Shown: positions 24,639 to 32,407, counted from the first letter of the stretch. The stretch is 43,094 bases of DNA from Methylobacter sp. BlB1 (GCF_015476545.1 NZ_JADMKV010000037.1:1-43094), one strand, 5' to 3'. The notes: generated by a model not told the origin, from the sequence alone. Translations and numbers: made by a program.

Positions 24639-25163
24639 ATGAAAGAACGGGTCTTCGAGGCTTTCGTAATCTTCCTGCAGCAGTCCGAGCAGCACATCGA
24701 GGAACTGATGGCGCTGGGGGGGCCGGTGATGTGGCCGCTGGTGGCTGTCTCGGTATGGCTGTGGACGCTGATCCTGGAGCGCTACTGGTTCCTGCTTTAC
24801 ATTTTTCCCCCGTTCATTGAGCGTTGCCTGTCGGTCCGGCGTTCGTCTACTGAAGCGGAGATCAAGCTGGCTGAAGTCGGTCTGGCATTGCGCCGCCATC
24901 TGCGCCTGATCAAGACCCTCTCCGGCATTTTGCCGATGCTGGGCTTGTTGGGCACGGTGACCGGCATCGTCGAAACCTTCGACTTGATCCGCGTGTTCGG
25001 GAGCGCCGAGACGCATATCGTCGCGCGCGGTGTCTCGCAGGCCCTAATCACCACCCTGGCCGGCCTGGTGATGGGGCTGTTCGGCGTAGGGGTCGGGTAC
25101 GATCTGAACCGGCGTGCCCGGGCCGGCCAGCGGCATTTTGCCGAGCGCCTGAGGCAGTCATGA
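24639..25163 (+). CDS. ExbB2-like MotA/TolQ/ExbB proton channel subunit
   Basis: A 174-residue inner-membrane protein with three transmembrane segments: about 24-50 (LGGPVMWPLVAVSVWLWTLIL), 90-112 (LSGILPMLGLLGTVTGIVETF) and 130-152 (LITTLAGLVMGLFGVGVGY). The signature GLLGTVTG motif is intact. With ExbD it converts the proton gradient into TonB movement. It is shorter than enterobacterial ExbB, as is usual for the ExbB2 type next to TtpC. It begins 6 bases after the TtpC-like gene and overlaps exbD by 4 bases. Confidence 0.9.
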   Translation: MKERVFEAFVIFLQQSEQHIEELMALGGPVMWPLVAVSVWLWTLILERYWFLLYIFPPFIERCLSVRRSSTEAEIKLAEVGLALRRHLRLIKTLSGILPMLGLLGTVTGIVETFDLIRVFGSAETHIVARGVSQALITTLAGLVMGLFGVGVGYDLNRRARAGQRHFAERLRQS

Positions 25164-25594
25164 AAAGGCGGAGCCTGTTCAACCGCCGCGTTGACGGCGA
25201 AGAGGAAAGTTCCGATGCGATCAACATGACGCCGCTCATCGACATGATGTTCATCCTGCTGATCTTTTTTGTGGTCACGACCTCCTTCGTCCGCGAATCC
25301 GCCGTTGCCGTGCAGCGCCCCAAGGCTGCAACGGCGACCCCGGCCAAGCATGCCGAAGTGATCGTCACGATTACTGCGGACGAGCAGATCTGGCTGAACA
25401 ATGCTACCGTGGACATTCGTCTGCTGCACGCCCGCCTTGAACAGCTTGGTCTGGCAGGCCCCACCCGGTCCGCTATCATCCTGGCGGACACCCAGGCCAG
25501 CACCGGCCTGCTGGTCAAGGTTATGGACCAGCTCCGCCTTGCCGGTTTCGTGAACATCTCGGTAGCGGCCAGCGCGGCCCCGGACCAGCCATGA
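25160..25594 (+). CDS. ExbD2-like biopolymer transport protein
   Basis: A 144-residue protein with one N-terminal transmembrane helix, INMTPLIDMMFILLIFFVVT; the Asp in PLID is the conserved proton-path residue. The rest is a periplasmic domain (VIVTITADEQIWLNN ... AIILADTQASTGLLVKVMDQLRLAGFVNISVA) that binds TonB. It overlaps exbB and tonB by 4 bases (ATGA) at each end, showing tight translational coupling in the operon. Confidence 0.92.
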   Translation: MKRRSLFNRRVDGEEESSDAINMTPLIDMMFILLIFFVVTTSFVRESAVAVQRPKAATATPAKHAEVIVTITADEQIWLNNATVDIRLLHARLEQLGLAGPTRSAIILADTQASTGLLVKVMDQLRLAGFVNISVAASAAPDQP

Positions 25595-26421
25595 ATCCGG
25601 AGGACGCCAGCCGGCCAAACCATTCGTTTCGTATTCTTGCCGGCGCCCTGGCCGTAGCTGCGATCATCAATCTGGCCCTGCTGTTGCTGATCGGCGCCTT
25701 GATCAGCCGGCGGGAGACCCTGCAGGCTTGCGCGCCGGACCCGCAGCCGATCGACTTCATCCGCATCGCGCCCCAGGCCGAAGAACCCAAATCTCCTGCA
25801 CCCGAAAAGATAGTCGAGGCTGCGCCTGAACAGCTGCCTGGCCCTGAACGCCCGGTGCCGGACCCTGTCAAACCCTCTGTCCGGAAACCGCCGGAGCGGC
25901 CGCAACAGCCGAACCGTCCCGGCGCGGCAAAAAAGTCCGGCAGCGCCAAGTCGACAGGGCCCGGCGTAGCCGCACCTCGAATTGATATCCCTGAACAGGG
26001 TACGGGGGCACCGTTCGCCCCCGTGCCCGGTGCGGATTCTCGCTTGACCGCGCCGCCATCCCAGTGGAACCTGAAAAAGACACCCGAGACCGGTGAGGGT
26101 CAGGGTGGCCAAGGCGGGACAGGCGGCGGAGGCGGCTTGGGCGGACGGAATCTGGTCGTATTGCACCGCGTACCGCCGCGTTACCCGTCCAGAGCCGAGG
26201 CTCGAGGCATCGAAGGCTGGGTGCGGCTCGAAATTACCGTGTCCCCCACAGGCACCGTCCGCGATGCCAGAGTCGTGGACGCCAGCCCCAAGGGCGTATT
26301 CGACCGGGCCGCGCTCGAAGCGATCCGACAATGGCGCTTCAAACCCGCCTTCAGGGAAGGCCGCGCCGTCGAGCAGCAGGCAGAGCAGACAGTCAGGTTC
26401 CGGCTCAAAAGGCAGCGGTGA
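25591..26421 (+). CDS. TonB-family energy transducer
   Basis: A 276-residue protein: N-terminal anchor at about 15-38, a Pro/Lys/Glu/Ala-rich periplasmic spacer (45-165), a Gly-rich hinge (GQGGTGGGGGLGG) and a C-terminal TonB domain (about 190-276) with VPPRYPSRAEARGIEGWVRLEITVSPTGTV and ALEAIRQWRFKPA. It carries energy from ExbB/ExbD/TtpC to TonB-dependent outer-membrane receptors. No receptor gene is adjacent, so the substrate cannot be read from context. It is the last gene of the operon. Confidence 0.93.
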   Translation: MNPEDASRPNHSFRILAGALAVAAIINLALLLLIGALISRRETLQACAPDPQPIDFIRIAPQAEEPKSPAPEKIVEAAPEQLPGPERPVPDPVKPSVRKPPERPQQPNRPGAAKKSGSAKSTGPGVAAPRIDIPEQGTGAPFAPVPGADSRLTAPPSQWNLKKTPETGEGQGGQGGTGGGGGLGGRNLVVLHRVPPRYPSRAEARGIEGWVRLEITVSPTGTVRDARVVDASPKGVFDRAALEAIRQWRFKPAFREGRAVEQQAEQTVRFRLKRQR

Positions 26422-26444
26422 ACCGGCTGCAACGATGGTACAGG

Positions 26445-26475
26445 TTGACCTTCAGTCAGTCTAAGCCTATATAAT
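26445..26475 (+). promoter_or_regulatory. sigma-70 promoter of the PepSY gene
   Basis: TTGACC (26445-26450), a 17-base spacer and TATATAAT (26468-26475) form a strong promoter downstream of the tonB stop. The leader then holds a small hairpin ATCCCG/CGGGAT (26480-26502) before the ribosome binding site at 26522. Confidence 0.7.
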
Positions 26476-26533
26476 GGTCATCCCGCGCTTACATATCGGG
26501 ATTATTTATCCTCAATCAATCAGGAGAAGCACC

Positions 26534-27067
26534 ATGAACACTATCCAACGCATCCTCTGGGCCAACATCGCGCTTGCAGCCTGCGCGCCGGCCATGGCCG
26601 GCACCGAAGAACTGCCGAAAACCAAGGTCAGCATGGAAGTCTGCATGAAGGCGGCCCAGGCGAAACACGAGGGCGAGGTCATCAAGCTCGAACTCAAGGA
26701 CGAACGCGGTGTTCCGACCTATGAATTCGAAATCCTGGCTAAAGACGGCAAGAGCTGGGAACTGGAATGCGACGCCAACACGGGCAAGATCACCGAGGAA
26801 GAGCAGGAAGTCGATAATGCCGAAGCGCAGTTGTTCAAGCAAAAGGCCAAGATCAGTCTGGAGCAGGCCAAGGACATCGCCCTGAAAGCGCATCCGGGCC
26901 AGGTAGCGGAAGTCGAGTACGAAATCGAGTCCAACGGCGATGCCTCCTACGAGTTCGACATCATGACGGACAAGGGCGAAGTGAAGCTGGAAGTGGACGC
27001 CGCCACCGGCAAAATCGTCGAGGATAATCAGAAAGAGTATTACCAGATCGGCAAGGAAAAGGAATAA
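26534..27067 (+). CDS. acidic periplasmic protein with two PepSY domains
   Basis: A 177-residue exported protein: signal peptide 1-23 (ending PAMAG), then two PepSY repeats, about 30-90 ([23 protein letters not shown] ... [12 protein letters not shown]) and 105-167 ([24 protein letters not shown] ... [10 protein letters not shown]). Both keep the alpha-beta layout and the D-A-x-T-G-K-I ending. The protein is strongly acidic. ATG 26534 follows a clear AGGAG site; the in-frame ATG at 26474 has none and lies within the promoter. PepSY proteins inhibit proteases or bind metals; a PepSY protein of a methylotroph is known to bind lanthanides. Placement after a TonB system is suggestive only. Confidence 0.85.
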   Translation: MNTIQRILWANIALAACAPAMAGTEELPKTKVSMEVCMKAAQAKHEGEVIKLELKDERGVPTYEFEILAKDGKSWELECDANTGKITEEEQEVDNAEAQLFKQKAKISLEQAKDIALKAHPGQVAEVEYEIESNGDASYEFDIMTDKGEVKLEVDAATGKIVEDNQKEYYQIGKEKE

Positions 27068-27284
27068 GCCGTGCGACTCTCTTGATCGCTGATTAAGAAA
27101 TATCGCTGTGGTGCGAACCTGGATCGGTTTTCATTCGGTCCGGGTTCCGTATGCGCCAAAACCACAAAACCGGCCGTCATTTCCTGTCTCATTCACCCTG
27201 CTTCTGCAGTCGGTTTGGATTAAAGCCGCCAGGGCTGGCCGGCATCACAAGGGCATCACCGTTATCGGATGATTTGCTGCTGGG

Positions 27285-27461
27285 CTAATCCGGCCTGCCA
27301 GGCTGATCATCCTCCTTATAGAGATCCAATATCATGTTTTTAAACCAGCGAGGTTTTCTCAAGATGATATAAACGACTACCATTGTAGTGGTCGGCAGCG
27401 GCATAAAATCGATGATTTCAAGCAGCACGAAACCTATTATCAGCTTCATTTTGACACTCAT
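27285..27461 (-). CDS. small membrane protein of unknown function
   Basis: 58 residues: a hydrophobic N-terminal half (KLIIGFVLLEIIDFMPLPTTTMVVVYIIL, probably one or two membrane segments) and a charged tail (RKPRWFKNMILDLYKEDDQPGRPD). The start at 27461 has a good AGGAG ribosome binding site 9 bases upstream; a TTG start at 27479 is possible but worse. I do not recognise the family. Surrounding bases from 27068 to 27284 show only a loose hairpin near 27115-27150. Confidence 0.5.
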   Translation of the reverse strand: MSVKMKLIIGFVLLEIIDFMPLPTTTMVVVYIILRKPRWFKNMILDLYKEDDQPGRPD

Positions 27462-27709
27462 CAGTCCTATCTCCTGCAATCATATTTAATAAACCAGTGA
27501 TTAAAGACCGCAAGCCGGCTTCTATCTCTTGCACTACGCATAGTTAAGGCGGGCAATTCATTACGAACTGCCGGCAGTGGGCGGCGCCATACTGCGATCA
27601 GCATTTCTGCCGGATTCTCAAGCCTTTTGATACGGTTATCCCCCGGAATCGTGCGGGGCGATCTTTTCTCGTGTGAGCTTCCGCTAAAATACACTATCCG
27701 GGCATTGGA
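27462..27709. other. stretch between the two small minus-strand genes, nothing convincing
   Basis: A minus-strand open frame (27467-27694) starts with GTG, lacks a ribosome binding site and has a composition unlike a normal protein. I do not call it. Confidence 0.4.
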
Positions 27710-27856
27710 TCAAGCCGGATTGATAGAGTGCGAGAAGTTCTTTGTCAGTATTTTCTGATAGCTATAAGCTATGGCTTGCTTTATTCTGCTGAGCTTTTCT
27801 GTCCTTGCCAAACGGCTGCTTTCAGCTTTTTCCCGCACGCGGACTTCAAAACCCAT
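27710..27856 (-). CDS. small basic protein, hypothetical
   Basis: 48 residues (MGFEVRVREKAESSRLARTEKLS... SHSINPA), basic and probably helical. The call rests mainly on a very strong ribosome binding site, AGGAGG 8 bases before the ATG at 27856. No family is recognised. It could be a leader peptide or chance frame. Confidence 0.4.
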   Translation of the reverse strand: MGFEVRVREKAESSRLARTEKLSRIKQAIAYSYQKILTKNFSHSINPA

Positions 27857-27955
27857 CGCCACCCCCTCCTGAAAATTCAATAACGACAAGCTACTCAAGC
27901 GTGACAGTTTGTGCTTGACTCAATAGCGCATCAAAAAATACCACAGTAAAGACAG

Positions 27956-27973
27956 GAATTTTTCCTATAGGAG
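27956..27973. promoter_or_regulatory. 18-base element with TCCTATAGGA palindrome, copy 2
   Basis: Identical over 18 bases to 14974-14991 upstream of the histidine kinase operon. Here it precedes the decayed small gene and the secretin gene. It suggests a shared regulator or promoter type; the flanking bases differ, so it is not a long duplicated block. Confidence 0.5.
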
Positions 27974-27996
27974 AAACGAACAATACTGGGAATAAT

Positions 27997-28161
27997 GTGC
28001 GTAATTGCTTACATACGCGTAAGCCATTCGGCATTCTTTTAAAGTGCAAGCCGAAAGAAATGATCATCCATTGCGGCAAGCGGTATCGCTCTGCCGTGGA
28101 TGTGCCGGAACAACAGGGTTACGATGAAATATCGGGCGATGAGGGTTCGCTGAAACAATGA
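27997..28161 (+). pseudogene. decayed or truncated paralogue of the small HCGK protein
   Basis: From GTG 27997, 54 codons. The stretch ILLKCKPKEMIIHCGKRYR (before SAVDVPEQQ) aligns with ILKRRQKEVILHCGKQYR of the intact small protein at 30844-31041. The N-terminal helix of that protein (LLELLDEVLLHDGFGDIR) is missing here, and an unrelated C-terminal tail of about 16 residues is added. A truncated copy is the simplest reading; a diverged working paralogue cannot be excluded. Confidence 0.55.
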
Positions 28162-28433
28162 TAAATATCAGGATCAACCGGAAACGCGGATCTTCTGAAG
28201 CGATGCGGCCAATGCAGGCGCTGCGGAATGTGGCCAGCCAGTTCCAGGTTAGGAGAAGAAGGTTTCCGGACAGCCGGGAATCAATGCCGTGCACTGGCGC
28301 GGCAACGGCAGCTGATTTTGCGGGTGCGGCGGTCCGTCCGGCTGATGCCTGCGATCAGGATAATAAACTGCTTAGCGCGGCTTTGGGCGCAATCCGGCCT
28401 GCAAGTGTCAACTCAACCGTATTGGACCATTGA
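28158..28433 (+). other. uncertain ORF between the HCGK remnant and the secretin gene
   Basis: An open frame of 91 codons whose ATG overlaps the previous stop (ATGA) and which ends at the start region of the secretin gene. Its residues (Arg-, Ala- and Ser-rich, no hydrophobic core, no motif) do not look like a normal protein. It may be decayed sequence or leader DNA. No ribosome binding site. Confidence 0.25.
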
Positions 28434-28489
28434 ATGCATCGGTCATTTTACGACGGGCGTACAAAAAATGGATTGCCGGGTTGCTGAAG

Positions 28490-30259
28490 GTGTTATTGAA
28501 GATTGCAAGAAAAAAGCGCATCAAGGCTTTATGCATGATGATGCCGCTGCTGCTGATGCTGTTTGCGGCGCCGATTGGCGCCAAGCCTTTTGAAATCCAG
28601 GAACTGGAATTCAAAAAATCCCGGATTACGGACATTATCCGGGTGCTGTCCGAAGATGCGCAGATTAATATTATCGCGACGCCGGAAGCGGGCGAGAAGG
28701 AAGTAACAATTTTTCTGAAACACGTGACGCTGGAGGAGGCGATCAAGGCGGTCTGCCGCATCAGCGATCTGTGGTATCGGCGCGACGACGGCGTCAACGG
28801 CACCTTCCGGCTGATGACCAAGGAACAATACAGCAAGGATTTAGTGGTGGGGCAGGACGATACCGTGCGCGTGTTTCAGTTGCGCAATCCCAATGTCATC
28901 GCCATTGCGACGGCGATCGAGGAATTGTACGGCTACAGGGTTCAGGTGTCCTACGGCAACAGCAATATGGGCGGCGGCTTCGGCACTGTGGGCAATCGCC
29001 GCGGAGTAGCCGGCGGTTATGGCAATAACCGCGGCGCAAACCGTATCGGCGGCCGCATGAACGGGCTCGGCGGCCGCGGCTATTCGGGGAGTTCGCGCGG
29101 AATGGGAATGAGCGGTGTCGGCGGCAATATGGGGCAGCGTGAAAAACTGCCCGAGGATCTGACCGTGGAGCAGCTCGAGGCGTTGTCCGAGGATGGCAAG
29201 CAGGTTGAAGCCGAGCGGTTGACGTCGGTGTCCGGCGTGAACAAGGTGATCTATGTCACCATCAATACCGAGCACAATTTGCTGATCGTCAAGACCAGCG
29301 ATGCTTCCATATTGAAATCCATCGCCAGCCTGGTGGAACAGCTGGACCGTCCGCAGACCCAGGTGATGCTGGAAATGAAGATTATTGACATCAAGGTCGG
29401 CGAGGATTTTTCGTCCCTGTTCAACTTCGAGTTCAAGGACACCACGCTCAGCGGCGACAGCGTCAATCCGATCGTGCTCGGCGGCGCGGCGGCGCTGTCG
29501 GGCGGCGGCAGCCTGGTGTACGAGTTCGTCAGCCAGAACATCAGGGCGAATATCGAATTGCTGGAGAAGAACAACCGCCTCAATGTCGTTTCCAACCCGA
29601 TGCTGGTGGCGTCCAACCACCGGCCGGCGACGCTGTTTATCGGCGAGGAGCGGGTCATGGTGCGCGGCTATTCGATCGATGCGATCGACAACCTGAACAC
29701 CACGCGCACGATCACGACGCCGGAAACCGAACTGGAGGATATCGGTACGACGCTGGAGATCACGCCGCACATCAACAATGACGGCACGATCCATATCCAG
29801 CTGAAGCAGGAGAACTCCACGCTGAACGAGGGCGCGGCTTTCATTCCGGTGACCGACGGCACCGGCGGCGTCGTGGACCTGCCGATCGACACCGTCAGCA
29901 CGGCCAAGCTGGAAGGGGAGATTTTCGCCAGGCATGGCTACACGGTTGCGGTCGGCGGCCTGATCCGCGACAGTTTCTCCAGAAACCGGCGCAAGGTGCC
30001 GTTTCTGGCCGACATACCGGTGGTCGGCAATGTGTTCCGCTCGACGGTCGATGAAGACAGCAAGTCGGAGATGGTGCTGCTGATCACGCCGTATGTCCTC
30101 AACCAGGGCGAAACGCAGGCACAGTACGACCCGACCGAGAAATACCATAAATACGCGCCGGACGCGGCGATGCAGTCGCTGCCGGTGCCGGAAAAGCAGC
30201 AGCCCGCGTTGTGCGGCGAGTACTGCGCGCCGGACAATTTAAGGGATTCGGATTTATGA
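28490..30259 (+). CDS. secretin (GspD/PilQ/MshL-type outer-membrane channel)
   Basis: About 589 residues from GTG 28490. A signal peptide (KIARKKRIKALCMMMPLLLMLF, cleaved near PIGA) is followed by N-domains beginning ELEFKKSRITDIIRVLSEDAQINI, then a Gly/Arg/Asn-rich insert of about 60 residues (28955-29140). The secretin domain carries VEQLDRPQTQVMLEMKIIDI, NNRLNVVSNPMLVASN, GTTLEITPHIN, VAVGGLIRDS and VPFLADIPVVGNVFR. It forms the outer-membrane ring of a type IV filament or type II secretion machine. The start is uncertain: ATG 28535 has a better ribosome binding site but loses the basic signal-peptide start; TTG 28430 is also open. It is coupled (ATGA) to the Sel1 lipoprotein. Confidence 0.92.
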   Translation: MLLKIARKKRIKALCMMMPLLLMLFAAPIGAKPFEIQELEFKKSRITDIIRVLSEDAQINIIATPEAGEKEVTIFLKHVTLEEAIKAVCRISDLWYRRDDGVNGTFRLMTKEQYSKDLVVGQDDTVRVFQLRNPNVIAIATAIEELYGYRVQVSYGNSNMGGGFGTVGNRRGVAGGYGNNRGANRIGGRMNGLGGRGYSGSSRGMGMSGVGGNMGQREKLPEDLTVEQLEALSEDGKQVEAERLTSVSGVNKVIYVTINTEHNLLIVKTSDASILKSIASLVEQLDRPQTQVMLEMKIIDIKVGEDFSSLFNFEFKDTTLSGDSVNPIVLGGAAALSGGGSLVYEFVSQNIRANIELLEKNNRLNVVSNPMLVASNHRPATLFIGEERVMVRGYSIDAIDNLNTTRTITTPETELEDIGTTLEITPHINNDGTIHIQLKQENSTLNEGAAFIPVTDGTGGVVDLPIDTVSTAKLEGEIFARHGYTVAVGGLIRDSFSRNRRKVPFLADIPVVGNVFRSTVDEDSKSEMVLLITPYVLNQGETQAQYDPTEKYHKYAPDAAMQSLPVPEKQQPALCGEYCAPDNLRDSDL

Positions 30260-30699
30260 CGGGGCTGATCAAAAGCTGGCTGCCGCGCGTCACGGTTTGC
30301 TGGGGGCTATTGAATATCGCCGGCTGCGCCCATTTCGGCCTGGATTCGGAAGCCGACGTGGCGGCGGAGAACTGTTACGCCTATCGCTACGGCGACAAGA
30401 TACGCCGTGTCAATTTCGCCAAGGCGTTTGACTGGTGCCACCGGTCGGCGCGCTGGGGCGACGCCAACAGCCAGGCCCTGATCGGCGAACTCTACTTTCT
30501 GGGGCTGGGGGGCGAACAGGACATGGACCTGGCCGCGCAGTGGTTTGAGAAAGCGGCGAAACAAGGCCATGCCCACGGGCAATACATGCTGTACCTGGTC
30601 TATTCGGCCAGCCCCGACCCGCTGATGCGGGAGAAAGCGGGCTACTGGCTGAAGCAGTCCAGGCAAAGCGGCTACAGGCTGGCGCTGCAGGTGCCGTGA
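30256..30699 (+). CDS. Sel1-repeat lipoprotein
   Basis: 147 residues from ATG 30256, which overlaps the secretin stop by 4 bases. A lipoprotein signal ends in LLNIAGC (lipobox). Two to three Sel1/TPR-like repeats follow (AKAFDWCHRSARWGDANSQALIGELYFLGLGG, then DLAAQWFEKAAKQGHAHGQYMLYLVY). Coupling to the secretin suggests a pilotin or assembly factor for the secretin ring, like TPR lipoproteins of other filament systems. This role is inferred. Confidence 0.82.
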   Translation: MTGLIKSWLPRVTVCWGLLNIAGCAHFGLDSEADVAAENCYAYRYGDKIRRVNFAKAFDWCHRSARWGDANSQALIGELYFLGLGGEQDMDLAAQWFEKAAKQGHAHGQYMLYLVYSASPDPLMREKAGYWLKQSRQSGYRLALQVP

Positions 30700-30720
30700 T
30701 ATGAAATACATGGCTGGGAT

Positions 30721-30808
30721 GTCGGGTTGCTGCGCGAACCCGACCTACCCGACTGAATAAAAAACGGAGTAGGTCGGGTTAGGCTTTAGCCGTAACCCGA
30801 CGTTTGTC
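30721..30808. repeat. REP pair (GTCGGGTT family)
   Basis: Two units: GTCGGGTT/AACCCGAC (30721-30744), then GTAGGTCGGGTTA ... TAACCCGAC (30769-30804). The second is nearly identical to a unit at 39946-39983. They fill the gap between the Sel1 gene and the small HCGK gene. Confidence 0.8.
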
Positions 30809-30843
30809 CTCGGTTGAATTTGAACTGGAGCGAAATAATAAAA

Positions 30844-31041
30844 ATGAAGACGACACACACCGACTCTCACTCTGAACCCGTCAGGAGCAAGCTGCTGGAA
30901 CTGCTGGATGAAGTGCTGCTGCATGACGGTTTCGGCGACATTCGGGTCGAGGTCAAAATCCTCAAGCGCAGGCAGAAGGAAGTCATCCTGCATTGCGGCA
31001 AGCAGTACCGCTTTGTGGTCGACGCTCCCGGGGAGCAATAA
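30844..31041 (+). CDS. small conserved-looking protein, HCGK motif
   Basis: 65 residues: a helical N-terminal half (SKLLELLDEVLLHDGFGDIRVEVKIL) and a beta-like C-terminal half with KEVILHCGKQYRFVVD. ATG 30844 has GGAG about 12 bases upstream. I do not know the family. A truncated relative lies at 27997-28161, so the locus carries the sequence on both sides of the secretin gene; repeated retention suggests function linked to the filament system. Confidence 0.65.
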   Translation: MKTTHTDSHSEPVRSKLLELLDEVLLHDGFGDIRVEVKILKRRQKEVILHCGKQYRFVVDAPGEQ

Positions 31042-31112
31042 AAGAATCGGGACTTAAGGCGCAGGGCCGCGCACCGGAAGGGGAAAGCCCCGACGATAAT
31101 AAAAATAACGAG

Positions 31113-31144
31113 TGTGATGGGGTCACATCGGCTAAAACTATAAG
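31113..31144 (+). promoter_or_regulatory. TGTGA-TCACA palindrome and -10 before the first pseudopilin
   Basis: TGTGA-TGGGG-TCACA (31113-31127) resembles a CRP half-site pair but with 5 rather than 6 bases between arms. A TATAAG (31139-31144) follows. It may be the promoter region of the pseudopilin gene. Weak to moderate. Confidence 0.35.
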
Positions 31145-31202
31145 ACAAGATGACCAAGAGGCTGCGTGAGGCGGTTGCGGCATTGAATTTAGAGAAACTG
31201 TA

Positions 31203-32279
31203 ATGAACATCAATCAAATGAAAGAAGCGATCAAAAAGTTCCGCGCCGCCGATTTTTCCGCCGTTAAAGACGAAGAACTGCGCGCTAAGGCGCAAAAACT
31301 GCAAGCCAAACAGGGCGGTTTTACCTTGCTGGAATTGCTGGTGGTCATCACCTTGCTGGCGACCTTGGCGACAGCGGCGCTGGTTGCTTATGAAGGCATC
31401 GGTGAAAATGCGCAGGATTCTGCCGCCTCCAGCAATCTGCTCGCCGCTGAAAGCTCGGTCCGTAACTTCCGTGCGGTAACTGGCAATTATCCTAACCAAT
31501 GGGATAACCTGGCAAATCTGGCTGGAGAAACGGCTGGCGGTGCTTTCGGTCTGCTGGCAGACAGGACTAGGGCATTCTTTGGTCAGTGGGCAATACCTAA
31601 TACTGCAGATGCAACTGTAGCACCGGTATGGAATGCTGTCGCTGCGTCATTGAATGCAGTTGGTATCAATGAATTGCAAACGCTGCAAACTACCAGTACT
31701 TTCCTCCCTGGCAATGTACCTAATCTGGCGTTCAATGAAAGTAACCCACAGGCCGATGCTAACCCGGCTGATGAACTGGAATTTGACGAAACCGGTGCTG
31801 CTTTATACGGCGGTGTCGCAGCAACAGATATAGCTTTCTCCATCGTGCCTTCAGATACCGGTGATGGAACGGCTTCTGGCGGCTGTTCTGCAGGCGGTAT
31901 TGCTATTAATACAACTTTTGGCGGTACTACCTTAACTAGCAACCGGGCCCTGAACCTGATCAACGACCATTTAGATGACGATGGCTGCCATCTGGTACTG
32001 GCGCTGGGCTTCGGTAAGGACGTGCCGGGTACCACGCTCGAAAGCACAGTCGCTATCGCACAGGCACCGACAGCAGGTACAGCGAACGTTAACCCGGCTC
32101 AAAACTATGCGCGCTTAATCGCTTTATTCCAGGTTGGTGAAGATGGTAGTGACGGTACTGTAGCCGATGGAAATATTACAGCTGCAGAAATCTTTCCAAA
32201 AGCGCGCCTGATCGGCTTTGTAGATCCGGAAGGCCGTATCGTTGACCAGACGCTTGCCGGAGCGAATACGGGCGCATAA
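31203..32279 (+). CDS. large pseudopilin with long leader
   Basis: 358 residues. The type IV prepilin signal is at 38-50: G39 / F40-TLLELLVVITLL, with Glu at +5. The leader of 39 residues is unusually long and basic-amphipathic (6-15 residues is common). After the hydrophobic N-terminal helix, about 300 residues form a large globular part rich in Ala, Asn, Thr and Asp with two Cys (GGCSAGG, DDGCHL) that could form a disulphide. Codon use is more A/T-rich than that of its neighbours, hinting at separate origin or strong expression. Probably the major subunit of the filament; no close GspG match. Confidence 0.85.
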   Translation: MNINQMKEAIKKFRAADFSAVKDEELRAKAQKLQAKQGGFTLLELLVVITLLATLATAALVAYEGIGENAQDSAASSNLLAAESSVRNFRAVTGNYPNQWDNLANLAGETAGGAFGLLADRTRAFFGQWAIPNTADATVAPVWNAVAASLNAVGINELQTLQTTSTFLPGNVPNLAFNESNPQADANPADELEFDETGAALYGGVAATDIAFSIVPSDTGDGTASGGCSAGGIAINTTFGGTTLTSNRALNLINDHLDDDGCHLVLALGFGKDVPGTTLESTVAIAQAPTAGTANVNPAQNYARLIALFQVGEDGSDGTVADGNITAAEIFPKARLIGFVDPEGRIVDQTLAGANTGA

Positions 32280-32290
32280 GCACTGAGTAA

Positions 32291-32365
32291 GTAGGCTGGG
32301 TTGCCAAACCCAGCATTTCGGAGCCGGCCATGCCGGGTTTCCGCTAAAGCTCCAACCCAGCCTAC
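32291..32365. repeat. 75-base REP/MITE-like element, copy 2
   Basis: Near-identical to the copy inside selO (19941-20013), with the same 13-bp ends GTAGGCTGGGTTG / CAACCCAGCCTAC. It lies 11 bases after the first pseudopilin stop and may act as its terminator. Confidence 0.85.
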
Positions 32366-32381
32366 GAATCTTCCGTGTTCT

Positions 32382-32407
32382 GGTTCCCACGGTCCTCCGT
32401 GGGAACC
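32382..32407. repeat. REP unit of the CCCACGG-TCCT-CCGTGGG family, copy 1
   Basis: GGTTCCCACGG-TCCT-CCGTGGGAACC has perfect 11-bp arms. A related GTGGGAACGAG sequence follows at about 32455. The 279 bases between the pseudopilin genes up to 32658 hold repeats and no gene. Confidence 0.75.

Noticed and set aside
27467-27694. 75-codon minus-strand frame
   Set aside because: GTG start without ribosome binding site, Arg/Pro-rich composition, and it overlaps the start of the better supported small membrane protein.
27956-27973. Ribosome binding site reading of the shared 18-base element
   Set aside because: No start codon lies 5-12 bases after the AGGAG at either copy, so a regulatory or promoter role fits better.
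28228-28593. 121-codon plus-strand frame ahead of and overlapping the secretin gene
   Set aside because: It overlaps the secretin signal-peptide region in another frame and shows the residue pattern of a shadow frame.
28841-30148. 435-codon minus-strand frame opposite the secretin gene
   Set aside because: His/Arg/Asp-rich antisense shadow; the secretin motifs are on the plus strand.
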